In this document: positions 26,025-33,943 of the stretch, piece by piece
Position numbering within the stretch: position 1 is the first letter of the stretch
How the letters are laid out: the number at the start of each line of letters is the position of its first letter
NCBI GenBank assembly: GCA_018432315.1
Contig: JAHDLB010000025.1
Location: forward strand, 62,001 to 126,000
Reading direction: 5' to 3'
Length of the DNA: 64,000 nucleotides
From: Anaerolineae bacterium
GTDB taxonomy: Bacteria > Chloroflexota > Anaerolineae > Aggregatilineales > Aggregatilineaceae
Notes under the pieces: model-generated
Databases searched by the model: none
Seen by the model: the letters and a program-made list of their open reading frames with translations, nothing else
Told to the model about the DNA's origin: nothing
Made by a program: the position numbers and the translations under genes

Positions 26025-26834
26025 ATGACCGGCCACGCCCCGTCCCCGCGCCGTATCGCCGACACTTTCGCGGCGGAGTCCCTGGGCGCGCCGTGGCATC
26101 CCTGGCAGATCGGGACGGGTGCGCTCGATCTCGGCGAGGGCACGCTGCGCTGCCGCCTGGATGCGGCCTCCGAGCGCCAGTACAGCGACGCGCAGATCAC
26201 CGACTACGCGCCCCGCGAGCGCCGCTTTGCGTGGCGCGCGCCCGTCCGGCTGACGGTCACCGCGTGGGCGTCGCACCGCGTCCGCGACCTGAGAGGCACC
26301 GCCGGGTTCGGCTTCTGGAACGAGCCGTTCGTGCCGGTCGGGATGCGCCTGCCGCGCCTGCCACGCGCCGCGTGGTTCTTCTTCGGAGCGCCGCCGCACG
26401 ATATGGCGCTTGCGCAGGGTGTGCCCGGCTGGGGCTGGAAGGCCGCCACGCTCGACGCGGCGCGCTGGAGCTTCCTGGCGCTCGCGCCGCTGGCGCCGGT
26501 CGGCTTCGCGCTGATGCGCCTCCCGGCCCTGTACCGCCGCCTGTGGCCGGTCGGGCAGCGGGCGATCGGCGTTTCGGAAGCCGTCCTGCCGGCGGACCTC
26601 GCCGACCGGCACACCTACACCCTGGAATGGCTGCCGGATAGCGTCCGGTTCGCGGTGGACGGCCAGCGGGTCCACACCGCGCCCACCTCGCCCGGCGGGC
26701 CGATGGGCTTCATCGCCTGGATGGATAACCAGTACGCCGTCGTCACGCCGCAAGGGCGCTTCCGGTTCGGGCTGGTCGCCACGGATGCGCCGCAGTGGCT
26801 GGCCCTCGACCAGATCACCATCGAATCGCTGTAG
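26025..26834 (+). CDS. Hypothetical protein with a concanavalin-A/GH16-like beta-sandwich
   Basis: A 269-residue protein without a signal peptide. The pattern of beta strands, with TAGFGFWNEPFVP in the middle and HTYTLEWLPDSVRFAVDGQRV followed by PMGFIAWMDNQYAVV near the end, resembles the jellyroll of family-16 glycosidases and related lectins. The GH16 catalytic ExDxxE is not visible, so binding rather than hydrolysis is likelier. A Leu/Pro-rich hydrophobic stretch near residues 145-165 is unusual for that fold. Function unknown. Confidence 0.55.
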   Translation: MTGHAPSPRRIADTFAAESLGAPWHPWQIGTGALDLGEGTLRCRLDAASERQYSDAQITDYAPRERRFAWRAPVRLTVTAWASHRVRDLRGTAGFGFWNEPFVPVGMRLPRLPRAAWFFFGAPPHDMALAQGVPGWGWKAATLDAARWSFLALAPLAPVGFALMRLPALYRRLWPVGQRAIGVSEAVLPADLADRHTYTLEWLPDSVRFAVDGQRVHTAPTSPGGPMGFIAWMDNQYAVVTPQGRFRFGLVATDAPQWLALDQITIESL

Positions 26835-26863
26835 ACCCATCCGACATGTGAGAGGATATCGCC

Positions 26864-27643
26864 ATGCACCACTCTGATCGCTTCCGCGGGAAAATCGCCC
26901 TGGTGACCGGCAGCGGGCGCGGCATCGGGAAATCGATCGCGCTGCGGCTGGCCGCCGAAGGGGCCGACGTCGCCGTCAACTACTTCCGCAACCGCCAGCC
27001 CGCCGAAGACACCGCCGCCGCGATTCAGGACCTGGGGCGGCGGGCGGTCGTCGTTCGCGCCGACGTGGGCAAGCCCGGCGATCTGGAGACGCTGATCGCG
27101 TCGACCGTCGAGGCGCTGGGCGGGCTGGATATCCTGGTTCACAACGCGGCTTCGGGCTACAACCGGCCCGTGATGGAGCAGCGCGTCAAAGGCTGGGACT
27201 GGACGCTGAACATCAACGCGCGCGCCGCGCTGTTCCTGGCCCAATATGCCGCCCCACACCTGGCGGCGCGCGGCGGGGGCGCCATCGTCAACATCTCCAG
27301 CATTGGCTCGCAGCGCGTGCTGCCGGAGTACGTCGTCGTCGGCGCGTCGAAAGCCGCCCTCGAAGCGGTGACGCGCTACCTGGCCGTGGAGCTCGCCCCG
27401 CAGAATATCGCCGTCAACGCGGTGTCGGCGGGCATGGTCCGCACCGATGCCCTCCAGCACTTCCCCGGCATGCGCGAGCAGTTCGAGGAGCGGTTCGCCT
27501 ACGCGCTGGAACGCACGCCCGCCGGGCGCATCATCGCGCCCGAAGACGTCGCGGCGGCGGTTGCCTTCCTATGCTCGCCGGATGCCGTCATGATCCGCGG
27601 TCAGACGATTCTCATCGATGGGGGCGCTTCGTTGGGGTTCTAA
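26864..27643 (+). CDS. SDR-family reductase of the FabL type (probable enoyl-ACP reductase)
   Basis: A 259-residue Rossmann-fold oxidoreductase. The cofactor loop is VTGSGRGIGKSIA, NAA(S) follows strand 4, and ISSIGSQR contains the catalytic-region Ser. The active site reads Y-VVVGAS-K, that is Tyr(x6)Lys rather than the Tyr(x3)Lys of ordinary SDRs. This spacing is typical of enoyl-ACP reductases FabI and FabL, and the following ALEAVTRYLAVELAPQNIAVNAVS is close to FabL. FabL reduces trans-2-enoyl-ACP with NADPH in fatty acid synthesis. No other fab gene is nearby. The stop shares CTA(A) with the convergent kinase gene. Confidence 0.75.
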   Translation: MHHSDRFRGKIALVTGSGRGIGKSIALRLAAEGADVAVNYFRNRQPAEDTAAAIQDLGRRAVVVRADVGKPGDLETLIASTVEALGGLDILVHNAASGYNRPVMEQRVKGWDWTLNINARAALFLAQYAAPHLAARGGGAIVNISSIGSQRVLPEYVVVGASKAALEAVTRYLAVELAPQNIAVNAVSAGMVRTDALQHFPGMREQFEERFAYALERTPAGRIIAPEDVAAAVAFLCSPDAVMIRGQTILIDGGASLGF

Positions 27644-28761
27644 TTCGCGGCGAGCGGCAGCCGGAAGGTGACCTCGGTGCCCTCGCCGGGCACGCTGAAC
27701 AAGATCACGTCGCCACCGTGCGCCGTGACGATGCCTTTCGCGATCGGCAGGCCCATCCCGATGCCCTGCTGCTCGGTGCGCTCGCGGCCCGACTGGAACA
27801 GCACATCCCAGATGCGGTGCTGGTCCTCGGGCCGCACGCCAAGTCCCCGGTCGATCACCGCCAGCACGCCCTGGTCGTCCTCGCGCGTGGCGACCAGCCT
27901 CACCTTCCCCGACTTGGGCGAGTACTGGATCGCGTTGCGAATCACCTCGCTGATGGCCGTGATCAGCAGCCCGCGCACGCCCCACACCACCACCGGCTCG
28001 GCCTCCGACAGCGACTTCGCGATCTCAGGCGTGTGCTCGCGGCACAGGTCGTGCAGCAGGTCGAGCGCATCGTGGACCAGCTCGTGCAGGGGCACCGGCT
28101 CGGACGCGCTGCGCACCTGGTTCGCCACCATGCCGCTGACGATCTCCGAATAGAGCACCATCTGCTCGGCCAGGCGGTTGAGGCGCTGCGTGCCGCTCTG
28201 GATCAGATCGAGACTGACGCGAATGTCCTCGGTGCGGCTGGACGCCGGCTGCGCCTCCAGCTCCTCGGCCAGCAGCGCGAACCCGCCGGTGACGTAGGTC
28301 AGCGGCGTGCGCAGCTCGTGCGATAGCAGTTGGACGAGCAAGCGCCGCGCGTCGTTGAGATTCTCGGCGGCGTGGGCGCCGATCTCGGCAGCGCGTTGGA
28401 GCTTGTTCTGGATTGCGATCAGGAACTCTTCGGGATCGAACGGCTTGACCAGGTAGTCGTCCGCGCCCAGCATCCGCCCCATCGAAATATCCTGGCGCGA
28501 GCCGCGCGCCGTGAGGAAGATGAACGGCACCGCTTTCAGATTCTCCTGCTCGCGGACCGCCGCGAAAAACTCGAAGCCATCCATGCGCGGCATCATGATG
28601 TCGCTGACGATCAGATTTGGGACAAATCCCTGCTCCAAAACATCCAGCGCCTCGCGCCCGTCGCGCGCCACCCGCACCTCGTACCCCTCCAGTTCGAGGA
28701 CCAGCGCCGCGTTTTCTCGCAAATCGTCGTTATCTTCCACAAATAAAATGTTCGCCGGCAT
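27640..28761 (-). CDS. Hybrid response regulator-histidine kinase
   Basis: A 373-residue cytoplasmic protein. Residues 1-120 form a receiver domain with acidic pocket VEDNDD, phospho-acceptor Asp54 in IVSDIMMP, and the conserved Lys in YLVKPF. Residues about 140-215 form the dimerisation domain with the H-box LLSHELRTPLTYV. The rest is an ATPase domain with EVIRNAIQYSPKSG (N-box), DRGLGV and GIGMGLPIAKGIVTAHGG (G-boxes). There is no membrane segment, so the signal probably arrives by phosphotransfer to the receiver from another kinase. TATAAT (28846-28841) and TATAAA (28832-28827) on the minus strand mark likely promoters. Confidence 0.92.
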   Translation of the reverse strand: MPANILFVEDNDDLRENAALVLELEGYEVRVARDGREALDVLEQGFVPNLIVSDIMMPRMDGFEFFAAVREQENLKAVPFIFLTARGSRQDISMGRMLGADDYLVKPFDPEEFLIAIQNKLQRAAEIGAHAAENLNDARRLLVQLLSHELRTPLTYVTGGFALLAEELEAQPASSRTEDIRVSLDLIQSGTQRLNRLAEQMVLYSEIVSGMVANQVRSASEPVPLHELVHDALDLLHDLCREHTPEIAKSLSEAEPVVVWGVRGLLITAISEVIRNAIQYSPKSGKVRLVATREDDQGVLAVIDRGLGVRPEDQHRIWDVLFQSGRERTEQQGIGMGLPIAKGIVTAHGGDVILFSVPGEGTEVTFRLPLAAN

Positions 28762-28945
28762 GGACTGCTGCCTCTATCCCATCCAAATCAAAACGTTGCC
28801 CTCGTGAATCCCACCACGAAGCCTGTTTTATACTAGGGCCATTATAACTTAAACTGGGAAAATAGTGCGGTATATTACTGCCCGGCCACGATCAACCGGC
28901 ATCTCTCCCCCCCAGTAACGTGCCCTCCCTCACAGGAGGGGCCCC

Positions 28946-29815
28946 TCAGCGTTCGGACGACTCGTTGTTTTTGTCGTTCGACTTGAACTCCTCGTAAATG
29001 CGGTCGAGGCCGGATTTGATCCGCCGCTGCACGCGCTCCAGGTCGCCATCGTCACACGGGAACACGTCGAGCAGCTCGGGCACCAGTGCCGACGTATCCG
29101 CCCGCGGGCGCCCGGCGCGGTACAGCCCCTGGACCCGGCGGCGGGCCAGCCGCAGGTAATTGGAGATCGGCTCGGTAGCGCTTTTGTCCACCACGGGGCC
29201 GCGGCCCGGCACGATCGTGTCGGCGGCGAAGCGGCTGCGTCGCAGGACGGTGAGGCTTTCGAGCCAGTCTTTGGTAGTAGCGCTGGAGATGTACGGGTGC
29301 TGGCCGACGATGATGCTGTCCCCGGTGAACAGGATTCGCTCCTCCGGCAGGTGGACCCACAGGCTGCCCGCCGTCGGCCCCGGCATGGCGAGCAGCGGGA
29401 CGATGCGCTCGCCGAAACGGAGCTGCATCCGGTGCGAAAAGCCCACCGTCGGCAGCGGGATGTGCACGCCCGAAAACGTGCTGCGTTCCGGCAGATCGCC
29501 GGTCAGCGCATCGACCGACGTCTCCAGAAAGGCCGCGGGCAGGTTGCGCATGTAAGCGACTGTCTCGTCGTGCGCGACGATCACCGGCGCCTCGAACCAA
29601 CTGTTGCCCAGCAGCCGGTCGCGGTGGCAGTCGGTCAGGATGATCGCCCGCACCGGCACATCGGCGACCGCGGCCAGCATGTCGTGCCAGCAGCGCGCGT
29701 CTGCGGGATAGGGCGGCGTGTCGATCAGGACGAACCCGTCCCCGGTCAAAATCGCGCCGACGGTGATGCGCCGGAAACCCGTCTCGACAAAGATGCCTGG
29801 AGCTAGTTCTTGCAC
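28946..29815 (-). CDS. Metallo-beta-lactamase-fold protein with a degenerate active site
   Basis: A 289-residue protein with the MBL fold order (LTGDGFVLIDTPPYPADA, MPGPTAGSLWV, ILFTGDSII, TIVPGRGPVV). The metal site is largely lost: the HxHxDH motif reads D-C-H-R-D-R, so the first and last His are gone. The later His positions are Pro (in PGPTAG) and Arg (in PGRGP). The middle His, its Asp and the TGD Asp remain. Normal two-metal hydrolysis is unlikely. It lies 11 bp downstream of the AlaX-like gene on the same strand, so the two are probably co-transcribed. Confidence 0.75.
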   Translation of the reverse strand: MQELAPGIFVETGFRRITVGAILTGDGFVLIDTPPYPADARCWHDMLAAVADVPVRAIILTDCHRDRLLGNSWFEAPVIVAHDETVAYMRNLPAAFLETSVDALTGDLPERSTFSGVHIPLPTVGFSHRMQLRFGERIVPLLAMPGPTAGSLWVHLPEERILFTGDSIIVGQHPYISSATTKDWLESLTVLRRSRFAADTIVPGRGPVVDKSATEPISNYLRLARRRVQGLYRAGRPRADTSALVPELLDVFPCDDGDLERVQRRIKSGLDRIYEEFKSNDKNNESSER

Positions 29816-29826
29816 GGACTCATCCT

Positions 29827-31041
29827 TTACTCAGCACCCGGTCGAATCGTCTCGGCGGCGGCGCGCAGGGCGGACGCCACGGCATCCGGCCCGGCGGCCA
29901 CGCCCCCGCCCTGGGCGAACGAGGGCCGCCCGCCGCCGCGATCCATGCCTAGCACGGCCAGCGCCCGCTTGAGCGCCGCGACCATGTCGAACGGCAGATC
30001 GTCGGACCGGGCCAGGATCAACTGGGCTTTCTCGCCCGACACGCCGCACAGCGCGATCGTCGCCGGATGCGCGACCAGCGCCTGGACCAACTGGCGCACG
30101 TCGGCCACGTCACGGTCGGCGAACTGCCGGACGATCAGCGCGTGCCCGTCCGAGCGGTCGGCGTCCTGCCACAATCGCCCGGCCTCGTGATCGAGCATAG
30201 CGCCGCGCAGCGTCTTGATCTCGCGCCGCAGCGCTTTGTTTTCCTCGCGCAGCTTGTCCAGCGCCGCCGGGACTTCCCAATAGCCGGTCGTCAGCTCGGC
30301 GGACAGGCGGCTCAGCAGCGCGTGTTTTTCGCGGTAATCGCGCAGGGCGCGCGCCCCACAGCGGAACTCAACCCGGGCGCTCTCGCCGCGCCGGTCGACG
30401 CGCAGCACCTTGATCAGCCCGATCTCGCCCGTGTGGCTGACGTGCGTGCCGCCGCACGCGTTCGCGTCGAAGTCTTCCACCAGCACGACGCGGAACTTCC
30501 CGTCCACGTCCGGCACCTTGCGCAGGTCCAGCCGCGCCAGTTCGTCGTCGGACGGGAACCACGCGCGCACCGGGCGATTCTCGGTCACGATCCGGTTGGC
30601 GAGATCTTCGACCTCGTCGACCAGGGCGGGATCGATGGCCGGCTTGTCCAGGTCGATGGTCACGCTGTCCGGGCTGAGGTGAAAGCCGATCGTCGCGGCA
30701 CCGGCCACGCGAACGAATGCCTGCGAGAGGATGTGCTGGCCGGTGTGGTGCTGCATGTGGTCGAAGCGGCGCGGCCAGTCAATCGCCCCGGCCACGCGCC
30801 CGCCGTCGAGCGGGTGTGCCAACACGTGCAGCACGGCGCCGTCGGCCTCACGGATGCTCACGTCCACCACGCGAATCCCGCCGAGCGTCCCGCCGTCGTG
30901 GGGCTGGCCGCCGCTGGTGGGGTAGAAATACGTGCGGTCGAGCACCACCGTGGGCTGGTCCTGGAGAGAAGTCTGTTCGACGATCTGGGCTTCGAACGAA
31001 GTGGTGTAGGAATCCGTGTAATATAAACGCTCGGTAATCAT
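29827..31041 (-). CDS. Alanyl-tRNA editing protein AlaX, long form with DHHA1 domain
   Basis: A 404-residue protein equivalent to the editing and C-terminal parts of AlaRS without the synthetase core. The N-terminal beta-barrel has LDRTYFYPTSGGQPHD. The zinc-dependent editing domain has HMQHHTGQHILSQAF and CGGTHVSHTGEIG, giving the His-His-Cys-His ligand set. A coiled linker (LDKLREENKALRREIK) leads into a DHHA1 domain with FAQGGGVAAG. It deacylates tRNA-Ala mischarged with Ser or Gly in trans. The start at 31041 (MITERLYY) has AGGA upstream. Confidence 0.9.
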   Translation of the reverse strand: MITERLYYTDSYTTSFEAQIVEQTSLQDQPTVVLDRTYFYPTSGGQPHDGGTLGGIRVVDVSIREADGAVLHVLAHPLDGGRVAGAIDWPRRFDHMQHHTGQHILSQAFVRVAGAATIGFHLSPDSVTIDLDKPAIDPALVDEVEDLANRIVTENRPVRAWFPSDDELARLDLRKVPDVDGKFRVVLVEDFDANACGGTHVSHTGEIGLIKVLRVDRRGESARVEFRCGARALRDYREKHALLSRLSAELTTGYWEVPAALDKLREENKALRREIKTLRGAMLDHEAGRLWQDADRSDGHALIVRQFADRDVADVRQLVQALVAHPATIALCGVSGEKAQLILARSDDLPFDMVAALKRALAVLGMDRGGGRPSFAQGGGVAAGPDAVASALRAAAETIRPGAE

Positions 31042-31171
31042 AAACGTCCTGCGCGCTGAAACGGCAACGTGGCTGTATTGTAGCATCTCGCCGGATAAAA
31101 TGGGAGGGGTTTTTGAACTGCGCTACAATGCAGGGCTGCGCTGACCCGTTCGCACCCGGCTGGATAACCCG

Positions 31172-33943
31172 ATGCGTCACCGCCTGCACCCATTCGCCAC
31201 CCGCGCCCGCCTGCTGACCGGCCTGCTGGCCGGGCTGGCCTGCGCCCGCCTCGGTCTCGATTATGGCGGCGGGCTCCCGGCGACCCTCGTCGCGCTGGCG
31301 ATCGGCGTCGCGCTCGGCGCCGCGTGGCCCGCGCCGCGCTGGCCGCTGTTCGGGCTGTTCGCTGTGCTCGCCAGCCCGGTCCCGCTGCCGCGCCTCACCG
31401 TCTGGGCGATCGCGCTGGTCGCAGCGGGGCGGCTGGTGGCCCGCCGCGGGTCGCCGCGTTGGGCGGCGCTGGCGGGCGCTGCCGCGCTGGGGCTGTTCGC
31501 GCTGGCGGCTGCGCCGGGCGCGCTGCCCGGCGACGCGGGCGAGTTTCAGGTCGTGGTCGCCCGGTGGGGCGTCGCCCACCCGCCCGGCTACCCGCTCTAC
31601 ACGCTGCTGGCGGGCGCGCTGGGGCGGCTGGTCCCGGTGGGGCTATGGGCCTGGCGGGTGAACGTGTTCTCGGCAATCGTGGGCGCGCTGGCGGTCGCCG
31701 CCGTGGGAGTCGCCGTCGCCGGCGAAACGCGCCGCGCCTGGGCCGGTTGGATCGCCGGGCTGGCGCTGGCAGCCTCGGCCACGTTCTGGATGGTCGCCAC
31801 CCAGGCCAGCATCCGCCCGCTGAGCGTGCTGCTGGTGGCCGCCATGCTCGAGGCGATGCTCGCCTACCGCCGCGCCGCGCGCGCCAATCGCGCCACGCGC
31901 CCGGCCCTGATCCGCTTCGGGCTGGCGGCGGGCTTCGGCGTCACCCACCACGGATCGCTGGTCTTCCTGGGCGCGGTGCTGGCCGGGGCCATCGCCGCCG
32001 CCGATTGGCGCGCGTGGCGACGCTGGCCGGTCGCGGTCCTCGCGGCGCTGCCGGGCGCGCTGCCGTGGCTGTATTTCCTCGTCCGCGCCGACGGGTTCCT
32101 GGCCCCTGCCGGGCTGGACACCTGGGGCGGTTTCTGGGATCACGTCCTGGCGCGGGGCTTCGCCGGGGACGCGCTCGGGAGCCTGGGGCCGGACACGTGG
32201 CCGGAGCACTGGCAGGTCGCGCGCGAGATGGTCGCGCTGCAGTGGCCGCTCGCGCTGATCGCGCTGGCGCTGGCCGGGCTGGCCGCCGCGCTGATCCGCG
32301 ATCGCTGGCTCGGCCTGACGCTGGCCGCCGGGCTGCTGGTCCACACGGCGGTGAGCATCACCTACCCCGCCTCGCCCATGTCGGAATACATGCTGCCGGT
32401 TTACGTCCTGCTGGCGGTGGCGGCGGGCTGGCTGGTCGGGACGGTGCCCCGGCCCTGGTCCACGCTGCTGAGCGCGGCGGCGCTGGCCGGGATCGCGCTG
32501 GGGCTGGCGGCGAACTGGCGCACCACGGAACGCCTGTACGACCACGAAGCCGAGCGCCGCGCCGTCCTGCTCGAAACGCTGATCGGCGCGCCGGAGGGGG
32601 CGCTGGCTCTGGCCCCGTGGCATTCGGCCACCGCGCTGTGGTACGCGCAGCAGGTGGACGGCATCCGGCCCGACGTCGAGGTGCGCTACGTCGCGCCGCA
32701 GGGCGCCGAAACGCCGATGGAAACCTGGGCAGGCGCCATCGAGGCGGGGATGGCCGCCGGGCGCGACGTGATCGCGCTGCAGCAGTTCCCCGAAACGTAC
32801 CGCAGCCTGCCCTACACGCTCGCCGGGACGCGCGTGCTGGACGCGCCGCCAGCCACGCCTGCCCCGCCAGACGCGATCCGGTTCGGCCCGCACGCGCTGT
32901 GGCCGGACTGGCGCTGGCTGTCCGGCGATTCGCAGAGCCTGCGCGCGGGCGAAATGGCGCGGCTCCAGCTCACCTGGACGCTCGGCGAGCCGGTCCCCTA
33001 TGGCGCGCTGACCGTCTTCGTGCACGTCGGCCAGCCGGACGCGCCGCCGGTCGCGCAGGTCGATCTCCCGGTCCAGGCCCCGTCGCTGGACGGCGACGCC
33101 GGGACGCTGTCGCTGGCGGTCGATCTGCTCATCCCGCCGGCGGTCCCGCCCGGCGAGTGGACGTTGTTCGCCGGGGCGTATACGCCCGGCGGCCCGCTGA
33201 CCGCGCCCGGCGGCCAACCCCGCGTCGCGCTGGGCACCGTCCGCGTGAATCCCGGCCCGTATCCCATGCCGACGCAGCACTGGCTGGCCCACGACATGGA
33301 CGCCGCCCGCCTGATCGGCTGGGACGTCGACGGCACGCTGCCCGGCGAGCGCGTGTTATACCTGCACTGGAAGCTGGGCGAGCCTGACCGCGCGTACACC
33401 GTCACCCTCGAGGACACGGCGGGCGGGCGCTGGGCGCCGGTCACCGCCCAGGTGGGCGACGTCACCGGCTACTGGACCAGCGTTCACAGCCTGCCGCCGG
33501 CCATCGCGAGCGAGCCGGTGCGCGTGCACCTGGACGGGGAGAGCGTGCTGCTCCCCGGCACGGACGGCGACGCGCATTACATCCCGTTCGGGAACGTGGC
33601 CGCGCTGGTAGACTGGCGGATCGCCATCGAGGGCGGGGAAGCGACGGTCGGCCTGACGTGGCTGCCGTTCGGCGCGGCGGCGACCAACGTCAAGATCGCG
33701 ATCGGGCTCCAGGGCGAGGGGTGGCAGCAGCCGGCGGACTTCGAGCCGGTGCGCGGCCAGCTTCCGGCCTACCGCTGGCTGTTCGGGCGGACGGTCCGCA
33801 CCGAGCAGGTCATCGCGCTGGAAGGCGACAGCCCGCCGGACGCGATCACCGTGCAGCTTTACGACGGCTACACCGCGCAGGTCGCGCCGGTCGATGATCG
33901 CTACCAGACAGCGAACAGTCCCGGCGCGGTTATTGGTCCCTAG
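31172..33943 (+). CDS. DUF2723 membrane protein (probable protein/lipid glycosyltransferase)
   Basis: A 923-residue protein. The first 450 residues hold about a dozen hydrophobic segments. GDAGEFQVVVARWGVAHPPGYPLY near residue 118 carries the acidic Asp-x-x-Glu pair typical of DUF2723, a GT-C-like family related to the protein O-mannosyltransferase TMEM260. The long soluble C-terminal half has several beta-rich modules with no recognised catalytic motif, perhaps substrate-binding. It probably uses a polyprenyl-phosphate sugar on the outer face of the membrane. It ends 14 bp inside the convergent glycosyltransferase gene. Confidence 0.8.
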   Translation: MRHRLHPFATRARLLTGLLAGLACARLGLDYGGGLPATLVALAIGVALGAAWPAPRWPLFGLFAVLASPVPLPRLTVWAIALVAAGRLVARRGSPRWAALAGAAALGLFALAAAPGALPGDAGEFQVVVARWGVAHPPGYPLYTLLAGALGRLVPVGLWAWRVNVFSAIVGALAVAAVGVAVAGETRRAWAGWIAGLALAASATFWMVATQASIRPLSVLLVAAMLEAMLAYRRAARANRATRPALIRFGLAAGFGVTHHGSLVFLGAVLAGAIAAADWRAWRRWPVAVLAALPGALPWLYFLVRADGFLAPAGLDTWGGFWDHVLARGFAGDALGSLGPDTWPEHWQVAREMVALQWPLALIALALAGLAAALIRDRWLGLTLAAGLLVHTAVSITYPASPMSEYMLPVYVLLAVAAGWLVGTVPRPWSTLLSAAALAGIALGLAANWRTTERLYDHEAERRAVLLETLIGAPEGALALAPWHSATALWYAQQVDGIRPDVEVRYVAPQGAETPMETWAGAIEAGMAAGRDVIALQQFPETYRSLPYTLAGTRVLDAPPATPAPPDAIRFGPHALWPDWRWLSGDSQSLRAGEMARLQLTWTLGEPVPYGALTVFVHVGQPDAPPVAQVDLPVQAPSLDGDAGTLSLAVDLLIPPAVPPGEWTLFAGAYTPGGPLTAPGGQPRVALGTVRVNPGPYPMPTQHWLAHDMDAARLIGWDVDGTLPGERVLYLHWKLGEPDRAYTVTLEDTAGGRWAPVTAQVGDVTGYWTSVHSLPPAIASEPVRVHLDGESVLLPGTDGDAHYIPFGNVAALVDWRIAIEGGEATVGLTWLPFGAAATNVKIAIGLQGEGWQQPADFEPVRGQLPAYRWLFGRTVRTEQVIALEGDSPPDAITVQLYDGYTAQVAPVDDRYQTANSPGAVIGP

